64,000 nt of DNA from Bubalus kerabau (taxonomy: Eukaryota > Chordata > Mammalia > Artiodactyla > Bovidae), in the NCBI RefSeq assembly GCF_029407905.1, contig NC_073627.1:140815697-140879696 (forward strand). The letters are read 5' to 3'. Made by a program: the position numbers and the translations under genes. The notes beneath the pieces are model-generated. The model was not told the origin of the DNA, searched no databases, and saw only the letters and a program-made list of their open reading frames with translations. How positions within the stretch are numbered: position 1 is the first letter of the stretch; each line of letters begins with the position of its first letter. This document shows positions 42,383-52,756 of this stretch, piece after piece.

Positions 42383-42454
42383 CTGTGTATCTGTTCTCCA
42401 GGAGAATTTGTTTTTCATTTCGTGGGGCTTGCATTCTAATGCCTCAACATGCAT

Positions 42455-42617
42455 CTTTTTAAAATGTTTATTAACTTATTTGGTTGCACCAGTTCTTTGT
42501 TGTGGCAGTGAATTCTTAGTTGCAGTATGTGGAATCTAGTTCCCTGACCAGGGGTTGAACCTGGGCCCCCGCATTGGGAGCACAGAGTTTTAACCACTGG
42601 ACCACAAGGGAAGTCCT
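42455..42617 (-). repeat. CHR-2-type SINE with TSD
   Basis: An antisense CHR-2 flanked by TCAACATGCAT (42444-42454) and TCAACATGTAT (42618-42628). Confidence 0.93.
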
Positions 42618-42628
42618 TCAACATGTAT

Positions 42629-43029
42629 TTTTAAATGCTAAGAAAAAAACATCTGGAAAACAATTCACAAATCCATTAAAAATTTAAGAGGAGGAGAATG
42701 GAACTGATTGGCTTCTATTTGTACCCAATGTACTTCTATTTCATTTGGAATTGCTTAAAATGACCTAGGCAAACACATAAAAGGATAAAAATAATAGCAA
42801 CCTCATAAATTACTGTATAAAAAGTCCTGACTAGCACAGTCATGGCTAAATACCTCCTTCTCAATAAAAGTTAGTTTTACATATAAAAGCTAACCATTAT
42901 GTCCTCTGGTGAAAGAGATGAAATCAAGAAACAAGACAAGAATAACACAAAGTTTCTCGTAAGAGCTAAATTCCTTGGGAGACAATGAATGGAGGAGAAT
43001 AACCAGGACCCTGGCTTTGAAAAAAAGAC
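42629..43029. other. Single-copy DNA, nothing recognised
   Basis: AT-rich, no recognisable element. Confidence 0.45.
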
Positions 43030-43200
43030 CTGGTTTTGCAATCACAGCCACATACGCATTCTGAGCCCTGGAAGAGCCTCCCTAGACCTCGGTTTTCTTA
43101 TCTGTCATTGGAGATAAGAATTTTCATCTCATAGATTACAGTGAGGATTATATGAGACAAACACAAGAGCTGCTTGAGAGGGCACTGAATGTTACGTGTG
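43030..43200 (+). repeat. MIR SINE
   Basis: 'CTCGGTTTTCTTATCTGTCA' and 'CAGTGAGGATTATATGAGAC' fit sense MIR. Confidence 0.75.
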
Positions 43201-43290
43201 GTGTGAGCCACAGAAACAAAAACATTGCACACACCCAGAGAGCTCCTGTTTTACCTGCTTCCAGAAAGTAAGGGGTTCCTGTAGGTTATT

Positions 43291-43550
43291 TTTTTTTTAA
43301 TTTATTTATTTTTGGCTGAGCTGAGTTTTTGTTACTGCACTCAGGCTTTCTCTAGTTGCAATGCTCAGGCTGCTCATTGCTAGAGGCTTCCTTTATTGCA
43401 GAGCCTAGACTCTACAGCTAGCAGGCTTCAGTAGTTGCAGCAAATGGGCTTAATCGCCCTAAGGCATGTGGAATCTTCCCAGACCAGGGATCGAACCCAT
43501 GTCCCCTGTATTGGCAGGTGGATTCCTAGCCATTGGACACCAGGGAAGTC
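43291..43550 (-). repeat. CHR-family SINE, long form
   Basis: An antisense long CHR with a TTTA-rich tail, 'CAGTAGTTGCAGCAAATGGG' and the head 'ACACCAGGGAAGTCCC'. It shares one outer TSD with the next SINE. Confidence 0.92.
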
Positions 43551-43699
43551 CCCTATCTTTTTTTATTATTATTTTCTGTTTTTATCTTTTGGTTGAACTG
43601 CCCAGCATGTGGGATCTCAGTTTCCCAACCAGGAATTGAACCCATGCCCCCTGTGCTGGAAGCATGGAGCCTTAACCACTGGACCACCATGGATGTCCT
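43551..43699 (-). repeat. CHR-2-type SINE in tandem with the preceding CHR
   Basis: 'GCATGTGGGATCTCAGTTTC' and 'GGACCACCATGGATGTCC' mark an antisense CHR-2. TGTAGGTTATT at 43280-43290 and 43700-43710 encloses both SINEs. Confidence 0.92.
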
Positions 43700-43834
43700 T
43701 GTAGGTTATTACAGAACCATATCATGTGAGATCCTTTTAAAAATATTTTCTGTTGTATCCTTGAAAGCTCCTAAAGGATAGGGCTTTAATTTTCTCACCA
43801 TAACAACCACAAAATGGTAATCATGTAAGGTAAA

Positions 43835-44067
43835 TGGCTTCCTCAGTGGCTTAGCAGGTAAAGAATCCTCTTGTAATGCAGGAGACACGGGAGATGCGGG
43901 TTCTATCCCAGGGTCAGAAAGATACCCTGGGGGAAGAAAATGGCAACCCATTCCAGTGTTCTTGCCTGGGAAATCCCGTGGACAGAGGAGCCTGTTGAGC
44001 TATAGTCCAAAGGGTTGCAAAGAATTGAACGTGACTGAGCGACTACACACACACACACACACACACA
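43835..44067 (+). repeat. Bov-tA SINE with (CA)n tail
   Basis: A complete Bov-tA ending 'GACTGAGCGACTA', followed by about twelve CA units at 44044-44067. Confidence 0.95.
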
Positions 44068-44215
44068 TGGGGGAAAGGGTGTGTAAACTAGCCTGGGCAT
44101 GGTAACCAATATATATACGTATTATACATATATATTCACAATATATATGTGTATTGTACACTTTAAACTTAAGCAATAGTATCTGTCAATTATACTTCAA
44201 TAAATCCGGAAAGAA
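44068..44215 (+). repeat. AT-rich repeat with an L1-like tail
   Basis: TA-rich microsatellite at 44108-44155, followed by 'TCAATTATACTTCAATAAAT', which resembles an L1 3' terminus. Confidence 0.5.
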
Positions 44216-44751
44216 AGGTTCTAACGGAGATAAAGCCAAGAAAACACCTTGAAAACCAGCCAAAATGATCTACCTTTCCATCTTTCTCATGTAGACAGGC
44301 TTTTCAGGCCCGCATACTTGTGGTCAAATGCTGACCTCAGTGATCCCCTGGTGCTTCCTGGAGAGACTGTTTACTCTCCCGCAGCCTCTATGTTTAAAGA
44401 GCCATAAACTCAGCAACGATCGACAGAAACATACATACTCTGCTCGGGGTTTCTTGTTCTGAGTCAAAGAATTTTTCCTGCTTGAGAATCTGACCTGCGT
44501 GCCCTGTCGAGTGTCCCTGAGGTCTGTTTGTAGAGAAAACTCAGAATCAGGGTGATTTTTGTCAAAGCAGTTGGCTTTCTGTTTTTTCACCTGTGAAATG
44601 AAGCAGCCTCCTTGTCCCAGTAGCATAAAGTCTCGGCTTGTTGTGAGATGTCCACAAGACAAGGTATGCGACAGTGCTTTGCAAACCGGAAATAGTAAAC
44701 CATCCAGGAGAAAATGCACAAGGCAAGTTGAGGTACCAAACACTACAAGTG
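44216..44751. other. Single-copy DNA, nothing recognised
   Basis: No repeat recognised. A minus-strand frame of 139 codons (44324-44743) matches no family that I know. CpG dinucleotides are somewhat more frequent here than in neighbouring sequence. Confidence 0.45.
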
Positions 44752-44759
44752 TGGGATCA

Positions 44760-44900
44760 GTTTTTTTCTTTTAATTTTTCTTTATATTTTGGCCTCATAG
44801 CATGTGGGGGATCTTAGTTACCCAACCAAGGAACAAACCCAGTCATCCCTGCATTGGAAGTGCAGAGTCTTAACCACTGGACCACCGGGGAAGTACCCCA
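44760..44900 (-). repeat. CHR-2-type SINE with TSD
   Basis: An antisense CHR-2 flanked by TGGGATCA at 44752-44759 and 44901-44908. Confidence 0.93.
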
Positions 44901-44908
44901 TGGGATCA

Positions 44909-45261
44909 ATTTTCTTGTCAAAGGAGAACCTGCATGAAAACTCACCCCCCAAAAATAAGTGTTTTTGCTTTTGAACTTTATGAATTTGCTTTGCCCCAAG
45001 CCTACCACTCCTTTGATCCTTAATCTCAATTTTAGGCTTTCGATTTTGTTTCAGAGCTTCTGTCTGTGTTTCCATGGTGTAATCATCTCTCCACTTTCCT
45101 CCTCTTCTCTTTGCTACCCTAGGCATTTCCAGGCAGCACATGAGATGGAGGAGCTAAACTTCTCCAAGGAAGCAGAGGGGGAAGCCAGTGGCTGATCCAT
45201 TCAGCTCTCTTGTTAATTCCGTCTCTCAATGATACCACAAAGGATGACAACAATTTCCTAA
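44909..45261. other. Single-copy DNA, nothing recognised
   Basis: No repeat or gene feature recognised. Confidence 0.45.
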
Positions 45262-45735
45262 GAACTCCTGTCTTCTTTATTGAGTGTTTCTGTGGGTCAG
45301 TTGTTATTGTTTAGTCCCTAAGTTGTGTCTGATTCTTTTGCAACCCCATGGACTATAGCCCACCAGGTTCCTCTGTTCATGGAATTTCAGGCAAGAATAT
45401 TGGAGCGGGTTGCCATTTCCTTCTCCAGGGGATCTTCCTGACTCAGGGATCAAACCTGTGTCTTCTGCATTGGCAGGCAGATTCTTTACCACTGAGCCAC
45501 CTGGGAAGCCCTCTGTGTACCAGACACTGAGCTAAATGCCTTAACCCCAGTCCCACTTACAATCCTAATAGTCCACTAGAGAAGGCTTTAATTATTTCAC
45601 AGATAAGGAAAGTAAGGGTCTAAGTTAATGTTTAAGTGATTTGTCAGTCACATAGCTAATTAATGACAGAGGTGTCCAATTCAAGTGCCTCTGACAACCA
45701 AGCCTTTAGCCACTGGACCACACCACCTCCAAGGC
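45262..45735 (-). repeat. MIR SINE split by Bov-tA
   Basis: 'TTTATTGAGTGTTTCTGTG' on the left and 'GTGTACCAGACACTGAGCT', 'TTTCACAGATAAGGAAAG' and 'TTGTCAGTCACATAGCTAAT' on the right form one antisense MIR. Confidence 0.85.
45299..45511 (-). repeat. Bov-tA SINE inserted in MIR
   Basis: An antisense Bov-tA with a 'GTTATTGTTTAG' tail. TCTGTG at both borders is the likely, partly decayed TSD. Confidence 0.95.
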
Positions 45736-45794
45736 AGCTAAAATCTTTGTATGACCTGGAGGAAATCTCACCCCACCACGAACCCACAGTCACA

Positions 45795-46265
45795 AGCCTG
45801 AGACCTCCTTTTCTCTCATGAGAAAAACCTGGCTGATTTTCACCTCTCCTATAAGACTCAGTTCAAGAGATGCCTTTGCTAAGAAACACTTGCTGATCTC
45901 CCCAGGCTGACTTAGAGAACCCCTCCAGGTTCCCACAGCCTTAACATGATGAATTTTGATATTTCTCTCTTTTCTTTTTTTTTGGCCACATATAAAGGCA
46001 TATGGGATCTTAGTTACCCACCAGGGATGAAACCTGGGCCCCTTCAGTGGAAGCACTGAGTTCTAACCTCAGGACCACCAGAAATGTCTCCAGGGAATTT
46101 TTATATTTCAACAGTGGGTTTACTTGTGTTTCTCCCCTACAGCCTGATCAGCAACCAAAGGGTAGTGTCTGAAACTTTTTGTGCACCCCAGTGCTTAATC
46201 AGTGCCTGGTACTGATTAAGCAGCCCTCCGTACTTGTCTGTTGAGTGAATAAATGGATTAATATA
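45795..46265 (+). repeat. L2 3' end, split by CHR-2
   Basis: 'ATAAGACTCAGTTCAAGAGA', 'CCCAGTGCTTAATCAGTGCC' and 'TGTTGAGTGAATAAATGG' fit the last part of L2 on both sides of the SINE. Confidence 0.7.
45968..46093 (-). repeat. CHR-2-type SINE
   Basis: An antisense CHR-2 with 'GGCATATGGGATCTTAGTTA' and 'CAGGACCACCAGAAATGTC'. Confidence 0.88.
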
Positions 46266-46449
46266 TAATGAATACATGAACAGCAACAAAAGCTACAACC
46301 AAGAACAAGCCAAAGCTCCTCCTTGCTTCTTGTACCCTCATCCATATCGATGCAACCAACCAAGTAGCATGAAATCCATTCAACAAAGACTTATTGAGCC
46401 ATGGGGCAGTGTAACTGAGCCCTGACACTTTACTATCTTAGAAGACTAT

Positions 46450-46615
46450 CTTAGAAGCAAGGACCCTGGGCACAAATTTCTTTGTCTGTAAAAGGAGTAT
46501 AATAATCCTGCCTTTATCACCACATGGCCATAGGGTCAAATTGCAGGATGGATATGAAGGCACTTTGAAAACTGTGGTGTGATAAGCAAACAGGGGTGAT
46601 TGTAATTCAATAATT
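46450..46615 (+). repeat. MIR SINE
   Basis: 'TTTCTTTGTCTGTAAAAGGA', 'GTATAATAATCCTGCCTTTA' and 'GGCACTTTGAAAACTGTGG' fit sense MIR. Confidence 0.65.
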
Positions 46616-46889
46616 ATTATGTACAAGGTACTGCGTCAGGTCTCAAAGGAGGACTTCAAGAAGAGGGAGCTACTGCCCCCAGGACACTCACGCATAATGA
46701 AGCACTCAAGGGACTGTGAAATAAGGCAGAAAGTAATGAAAGAAGTTCAAAGACCGCAGGGGGCTCAAAGGAGGGAGAAATCAGGGGTCAGGGGTCAGGA
46801 CAGGCCATCTTATAAGGCTATGGGAGCTGAAGGAGGCTTGATGACAAGGTCCCCATCCTCCGGCCATTTGTAGTCATCTGCATTTATGG

Positions 46890-46921
46890 ATTGAAGCAAC
46901 TTAGCAGCAGCAGCAGCAGCA
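46890..46921 (+). repeat. Bov-A2 tail fragment with TSD
   Basis: Only the last bases of Bov-A2, 'TTGAAGCAACTTAGCAGC' plus AGC units, are present. GCATTTATGG at 46880-46889 and 46922-46931 flanks this 32-base insert. Confidence 0.8.
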
Positions 46922-46931
46922 GCATTTATGG

Positions 46932-47868
46932 TCACAGGCAATGTCACTGCAACTGAAATCATGTTTGAGCACAGAGAGCTTTTCTAGAGTGTAGGTAGAG
47001 AAGGCATCAGAGACCTGGATCTTGCTGAGCAGGTGAGATTCAGGTTAGGGGCTAGGAGGAAATGAGTTCCTTACAGGGAGGAGATTGGACACAAAGCAGG
47101 GCTGAGCCTGGAGGGTCTGGGAGATGTATTCCCTGACCTTGGGCAAGGCATCAGAATCATCTGAAGTACCACCAGTGGATTGGATCAATAAGTCCATTCA
47201 GCACTCACTGTATATTTGGCCTGTAGCTCAAGGGGATATTCTGGGAGACCCTCTGATTGTCCTATTTGAATGCTCACTAATCTTTAGTGATTAGGAAGAT
47301 AAATTATAACCCATTATGGAATCATCATTCATGAAAATTTATTATCCCTATCTGCAACTATAGCTAAAAACCTCCCCCGGAAAGCCATCTCAAAGGAAAG
47401 TTCTGTAATAGAAAGCTGTTTCCATGGGCTCTCAGATGGCTGATAGAAAAAGAAAAAAAAAATTTTTTTGTTATATAAAAAGCAACCCTAAAAAAAAATC
47501 CCCAAAACTATAGAGGTAGAAAGCAGATCAGTGGTTTCCTAGAGCTGGGGGTGGGAATGAGCAGTGACTACAAATTGGCACAAGGCAAGGTAGAAGTGTT
47601 TGAAATTTTATGAGATATATGTTACATCTCATAAAGTTTTTTTTTTTAACCTCGTGTCCATACCCATAAAACATTATTCTTTATCAAGAAAGATATGGGA
47701 AGGACAGGAATGAGAATAGGAGGAAACTCTGCATTGTGTTAGTGGAGAAATGTTTCAAGGACCTGGGGATGTTCCTTCCACCTGGAGAGCTGAGGAGAAA
47801 AGAGGAGAGAAAACCTAGAGGCAACTTGTGGCGTGTCAGAGAGAATGAGGAATGCTCTTTTGAACCCT
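46932..47868. other. Mostly single-copy DNA
   Basis: 47500-47640 resembles an old L1 3' region ('AGAGGTAGAAAGCAGATCAG'). The remainder shows no recognisable feature. Confidence 0.4.
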
Positions 47869-48153
47869 AAGGACCCAGGCCTTGTGGGCAGCGTAGGTGG
47901 GTGTGGGGCTGCGAAGAGGGCATTTCATGCAAGGGGATGATGTGAAAAAGATGCAGGATGGAACATGGAAAGATGTTTGGGCAACTGGGTGTTGGTGGGT
48001 TTGCCTGGAACATTGCCGTGGGGAACTTTGAAGGAAGGCTGGAAAGGGAGCTGAGAATCCCATGGATGGAAGCTTCCGGATGCCCAGTCAAGTCCTTTAA
48101 GACCCAAAGATACAACAGAACTCACCCTCAGTCTCTAGATCCTTCCTGGGGGA
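47869..48153 (+). repeat. Inverted repeat, left arm
   Basis: This segment, from 'GGACCCAGGCCTTGTGGGCAG' to 'CTTCCTGGGGGA', is the reverse complement of 49367-49652 with roughly 90% identity by eye and a few small gaps. It matches no repeat that I can name. The identity falls away abruptly at both outer and inner ends. Confidence 0.9.
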
Positions 48154-48446
48154 CGCTGATAAGGATGAAAGTTGCAGCTTATTCTGAGAGGTAGACAAGC
48201 ATCCGACCCTGGAGGAGTTCAAGCCTCGGTCAGATGCCCTGCTGTTGGATGTTGCAGGTTTTCCAACAATGGATGAGGTCATGGAGTATCAGAGATTTAA
48301 GGCCCTTTCTCTTCCTCAGAGTCTCTGACTCTACAAACGGGATGACATGTGGGTTTGCCCCAGACATTAGGAGAACTGAAAGAACGTACCAGGCTTTTGG
48401 CCCTTTCCTTCCCAAAAAGTGTGACTACAAAATTATGCAAAAATCT
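48154..48446. other. Single-copy DNA inside the inverted repeat
   Basis: No element recognised between the left arm and the L1 end. Confidence 0.45.
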
Positions 48447-49078
48447 TTTTACAAAAGCCAGAACATGGAAGCAACCTAGATGTCCATCGACAGATGAATG
48501 GATAAGGTTGTGGCACATATACACAATGAGATATTACTCAGTCATAAAAAGGAATAAAATTGGGTCAGTTGTAGTGATGTGGATGAAACTAGAGTCTGTC
48601 ATACAGAGTGAAGTAAGTCAGAAAGAGAAAAGCAGATATTGTGTATTAACACACATATGTGGAATCTAGAAAAATGGTACTGATGAACCTATTTGCAGGG
48701 CAGGAATCGAGATGCAGACACAGAGAATGGACTTGTGGACATGGAGGGAAGGAGCGAGGGGATGAACTGAGACAGCAGCACTGACATATGTACCCTGGGC
48801 TTCCCTGGTAGCTCAGAGGTTAAAGCGTCTGCCTGCAATGCGGGACATATGTACCCTACCATGTGTAAAATAAAGAGCTAGTGGGAAGCTGTTGTATAAC
48901 ACAGGCAGCTCAACCAGGTACTGTGTGATGACCTAGAGGGATGGGTGAATGGGAGGGTGGTAAGGAAGTCCAAAAGGGAGGGGACTGTGTATACTTATAG
49001 CTGATTCATGTTATACAGCAGAAGCTAACATGACATTATAAAGCTATTATCCTCCAGTTAGATAAATAAATCCATAGG
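48447..49078 (+). mobile_element. Bovine-type L1 3' end
   Basis: A sense L1 from 'ACATGGAAGCAACCTAGATG' (last part of ORF2, reading to 'LTHICGI' and its stop) through the 3' UTR ('ATGTACCCTACCATGTG', 'TATACTTATAGCTGATTCA', 'ATCCTCCAGTTAGATAAAT'). It is 5' truncated and lies in the spacer of the inverted repeat. Confidence 0.93.
48797..48843 (+). repeat. Tailless tRNA-half (Bov-tA head) insertion with perfect TSD
   Basis: 47 bases equal to the start of Bov-tA, 'GGGCTTCCCTGGTAGCTCAG' to 'GCCTGCAATGCGG', are present with nothing after them: no B box, no Bov-A body, no A tail. GACATATGTACCCT at 48783-48796 and 48844-48857 flanks it exactly, inside the L1 3' UTR. Confidence 0.9.
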
Positions 49079-49082
49079 AAAG

Positions 49083-49279
49083 GGTTCCCCAGTGGCTCAG
49101 CAGGTAAGGGATCTACCTGCAATGCAGGAGACACAGGAGACTTCGGTGACTTGGAAGATCCACTGGAGAAGGAAATGGCAATCCACTGCAGTATTCTTAC
49201 CTGAAAAATCCTATGGACAGAGGAGCCTGGCAGACTACAGTCCATGGAGTCACAGACAGGACTGGGCGACTAAGCACAC
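49083..49279 (+). repeat. Bov-tA SINE
   Basis: Head 'GGTTCCCCAGTGGCTCAGC' through 'CAGGACTGGGCGACTAAGC'. The B-box region is damaged ('GGAGACTTCGGTGACTTGG'). Confidence 0.92.
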
Positions 49280-49366
49280 CCACAGGAAAAGGGGGGAAAA
49301 ATTGTGCCAAAAGATCCAATAACTAAACTAGAGAACTAGACATCACAGTTCATGCTATGTTCCTTC

Positions 49367-49652
49367 CCCCAGGAAGTATCTAGAGACTGAGGGTGAGTTC
49401 TGTTGTATCTTTGGGTCTTTAAAGGCCTTGACTGGGCATCCCGAAGATTCCATCCATGGGATTCTCAGCTCCCTTTCCAGCCTTCCTTCAATGATCCCCA
49501 CAGCAATGTTCCAGGCAAACCCACCAACACGTAGCTGCCCAAACACCTTTCCAAGTTCCATCTTGCATCTTTTTCAGGTTATTCCCCTGCGTGAAATGTC
49601 CTCCTCTCAGCCCCACACCCACCTACACTGCCCACAAGGCCTGGGTCCAGTT
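49367..49652 (-). repeat. Inverted repeat, right arm
   Basis: Partner of 47869-48153 in opposite orientation. The best matching block pairs 49381-49440 with 48062-48120, about 97% identical. The 1.2 kb spacer holds unique DNA, an L1 end and a Bov-tA. Confidence 0.9.
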
Positions 49653-49850
49653 GCTTCTTGCCTCTGTCCCACAGGTGAGATGGTCATGGAGCTGTGTCCT
49701 GGGAGGGCCTCACTGCAAGCCGTCCACCAGTGAAGGCCGAAGCTGGCTGTGGGAGGCAGAGGCTACAGAAAGTCCGGGCTGAACTTCAAAGTGGAGACCA
49801 GAAATCTAAAATAAGTCAAAGCTTTGGCACAGGATTAGGGGATCTAAGAG

Positions 49851-50054
49851 TCTTCCCTTGCGGCTCAGATGGTAAAGAAAATACCTGCAGTGCGGGAGAC
49901 CCGAGTTTGATCCCTGTGTCAGAAAGAGCCTTTGGAGAAGGGAATGGCTACCCATTCCAGTATTCTTGCCAGGAGAATCCCATGAACAGAGGAGCCTGGA
50001 GGGCTATAGTCCACGGGATTGCAAAGAGTTGGACAGGACTGAATGACTAACACG
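49851..50054 (+). repeat. Bov-tA SINE
   Basis: 'GTCTTCCCTTGCGGCTCAG' through 'ACAGGACTGAATGACTAACA'. Confidence 0.95.
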
Positions 50055-50055
50055 T

Positions 50056-50224
50056 TTTTTTGTTTTTTTTTTTTTAATTTTTTAGTATTTCTATTTATTT
50101 ATTTATTTGGCTGAATTGAGTCTTAGTGGCAGCATGTGGGATCTAGATCCCTGACCAGGGATGGAACCCACACCGCCTGCATTGGGAGCCCAGAGTCTTA
50201 GCCACTGGACCACCAGGGAAGTCA
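50056..50224 (-). repeat. CHR-2-type SINE
   Basis: An antisense CHR-2 with a long T-rich tail directly against the preceding Bov-tA, 'GGGATCTAGATCCCTGACC' and the head 'ACCACCAGGGAAGTC'. Confidence 0.93.
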
Positions 50225-51085
50225 CTATTTATACATTATATGTAATATTAAGAAAGTCAACCTTGAAACAGAATAAAATTGTATTATCACCATTTAAAGA
50301 GTTTGCTTATGTTATCATAATTTTTCTTTGAGTTCTAAGGTGTATTCTCTTTTTAAATCTTAATTAAAATGCTGCCCTTATTGAAACTGTAACAGTTGTG
50401 GAAACATCATTTCATAATTTTAGGCAAACCAGAGAGGGATAATTATAATTTCTCATCCAAGGATTTCATGAACTGACTTACTGAATATTCTCCAAAAGAT
50501 ATCTTCTTGATCTTTGAGGGTTTTTATTTTCAAACTTAATAGAAAAAACTGGAAATGAAGAGATTATATCTTAGAGGTTTTCAAAACTAGAATATGTTAT
50601 ACAAATTCAGTTTATATTTTTCATAGTCATTAATCTATTATCTATAGAAAAATTTTACCTTCTTTAGATGCTACTAAATAAAAGCATGTCAGCCACAAAA
50701 TCCACATGCAATACATATATAATAAATGAAATAAATTGATAAATTTCATTAGTTACACCATTCCTGAAAACCAAACCTACTATTGCTTTTCAACCTTTGG
50801 TGACACGATTGGATAGCTTGTCAGATTCAGGTTCATTGCATTCTTGGAAGAAATAATTGTATCTTTTGGAGTAGAAGACTGCATGACTTTTAGGTCCAGT
50901 TCTTGGAAATTTCTCAATAATCAATATGGGATAATCAAGATCCATGTATTACCTTCTCTCATCTCATCTCCAATATTGCTTTTCCACAAAGAGGTTAGCC
51001 TTGTAGATGAATGGGTTAAGACCAACAGCATCAGTCTTGTCACAGAATCAAGGAAGCCCAGACAATGTGTGCTTTTGGCATAGTT
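50225..51085. other. AT-rich single-copy DNA
   Basis: About 860 bases with very few C and G and no recognised repeat or exon. Confidence 0.5.
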
Positions 51086-51219
51086 GGGTTGCATTTGTTT
51101 TTTCTTTTTCATTTTTTAGGCCGTGCTGTGCAGCACGCAAGACCATAGTTCCCATGCCAGGGATGGGACTTGCATTGGGGGTGTGGAATCTTAGCCACTG
51201 GACCATCAAGGAAGACCCT
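51086..51219 (-). repeat. CHR-2-type SINE, diverged
   Basis: 'GCAAGACCATAGTTCCCATG', 'CCAGGGATGGGACTTGC' and 'GCCACTGGACCATCAAGG' mark an antisense CHR-2. Confidence 0.85.
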
Positions 51220-51386
51220 AACTTGTAGTTTTTAAATCACTGATTAACCAGTTCTTGCCATCTTTAAAAAGAAAAACTGCCTCCTGATTCCAATTCAATA
51301 CATGCCTTAATAGCTCAGGAAGCTTCCACCAAAAGAACTCATCTTTAAAGAAAAAACATTTTTTCTTCTAATTGTAAAGAAAGTGG

Positions 51387-51604
51387 TTGTTGTTCGGTTT
51401 CTGTCATGTCCAGCTCTTTGCGACACCGTGGACTGTAGACTGACAGTTTTCTCTGTCCATGGGATTTCCCAGGCAAGAATACTGGATTGGGTTGCCATTT
51501 CCTTCCCCAGGGGTTCTTCCTGACCCAGGGATTGAACCCAAGTCTCCTGCATCTCCTGCATTGGCAGGTGGATTCTTTACCACTAGCAATACCTGGGAAG
51601 CCCC
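51387..51604 (-). repeat. Bov-tA SINE
   Basis: An antisense Bov-tA from 'TTGTTGTTCGGTTTCTGTC' to the head 'CAATACCTGGGAAGCCC'. Confidence 0.95.
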
Positions 51605-51751
51605 ATTGCCAGAGGAGAAGTCACATCTGGGCCCAAGGACAATGGTCGCATTTTCTGGATTTTAAAGTTGCTAATGACTCTCATTTTGAGCACAGAAGTT
51701 CTTTCCACTAGGAGGCTATGAAAGGAGCCCAGGTACCTTTGTGCTACCAGG

Positions 51752-51868
51752 TAACGTCAACCCACTCCAATATTCTTGCCTGGAGAATCCCAGGAACAGA
51801 GGTGCCTGGTGGGTACAGTCCTTGGAGTTGCAAAGAGTCAGATATGACTGAAGCGAGTTAGCATGCAC
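51752..51868 (+). repeat. Bov-A monomer
   Basis: One Bov-A unit without a tRNA head: 'CAACCCACTCCAATATTC' to 'ACTGAAGCGAGTTAGCATGC'. Confidence 0.88.
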
Positions 51869-51968
51869 ATCTTTGTGCCAACACCACATCATTTTCTTCT
51901 AGACTTGTGCAATTAGACAGAGGAACAGCTCCAGAAGCAGCAGCTTGAAGGACCAGAATTCAGAGAAG

Positions 51969-52162
51969 AAGTGAAAGTGAAAGTCACTTAATCGTGTCTG
52001 ACTCTTTGCGACCCCATGGACTATACAGTCCATGGAATTCTCCAGGCCAGAATACTGGAGTGGGTAGCCTTTCCCTTCTCCAGGGGATCTTCCCAACCCA
52101 GGGATCGAACAGGCGTCTCCTGCATTGCAGGCGGATTCTTTACCAATTGAGCTATGATGGAA
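51969..52162 (-). repeat. Bov-tA SINE
   Basis: An antisense Bov-tA of the 'GGACTATACAGTCCATGG' variant, with an intact antisense B box 'GGGATCGAACAGGCG' region. Confidence 0.95.
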
Positions 52163-52424
52163 GAAATTTCACTCCAAACTTCTCTTGAATAATTTAACCC
52201 AGAGTGCTTTGTTCCTTTTCAGTCTTCAGCTGGCTTTTGTTCCTGCTTCATACATATTCAGGTATTTCAACCCCCAGCATTCCTGAATATCTCTGACACC
52301 AGATCTCAGGGATCGCTCCCTCCTCTAAATTCCTTATTATCTGTACCTCCTATTTAATGATACCTCATATTACTGTAAGCAGGAAAAGCAAAATGTGACT
52401 CCGTGTTGGATTTGTTTCTTTCAC

Positions 52425-52745
52425 TTTGTTGTTGTTCCATGGCTAAGTCATGTCCAGCTCTTTGCGACCTCATGTACTCCAGTTCATCAGGTTCCTCTGC
52501 CCTCCACCATCTTCCGAAGTTTGCTCAGATTCATGTCCATTGAGTTGGTGATGCTACCTAACCGTCTCATCCTTTGCTACCCCCTTCTCCTTTTGCCTTC
52601 AATCTTTCCCTTCATCAGAGTCTTTTGCAACAAGTGGCTCTTTGGGTCAGGTGGCCAAAGTATTGCAGCTTAGCTTCAGCATCAGTTTTTCCAATGAATA
52701 TTCAGGATTGATTTCCTTTCAGATTGACTGGTTTGACCTTCCTTG
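52425..52745 (-). mobile_element. BovB LINE, 3' end
   Basis: An antisense BovB 3' terminus of about 320 bases ('GCTAAGTCATGTCCAGCTC', 'CATTGAGTTGGTGATGC', 'GGTGGCCAAAGTATTGC'). It is clearly older than the copies at 17923 and 34837. Confidence 0.9.
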
Positions 52746-52756
52746 CTTTTCGCTAT

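Noticed and set aside
44324..44743. 139-codon minus-strand frame in unique DNA
   Set aside because: No recognisable domain, no splice or promoter context, and a length that occurs by chance in a window of this size.
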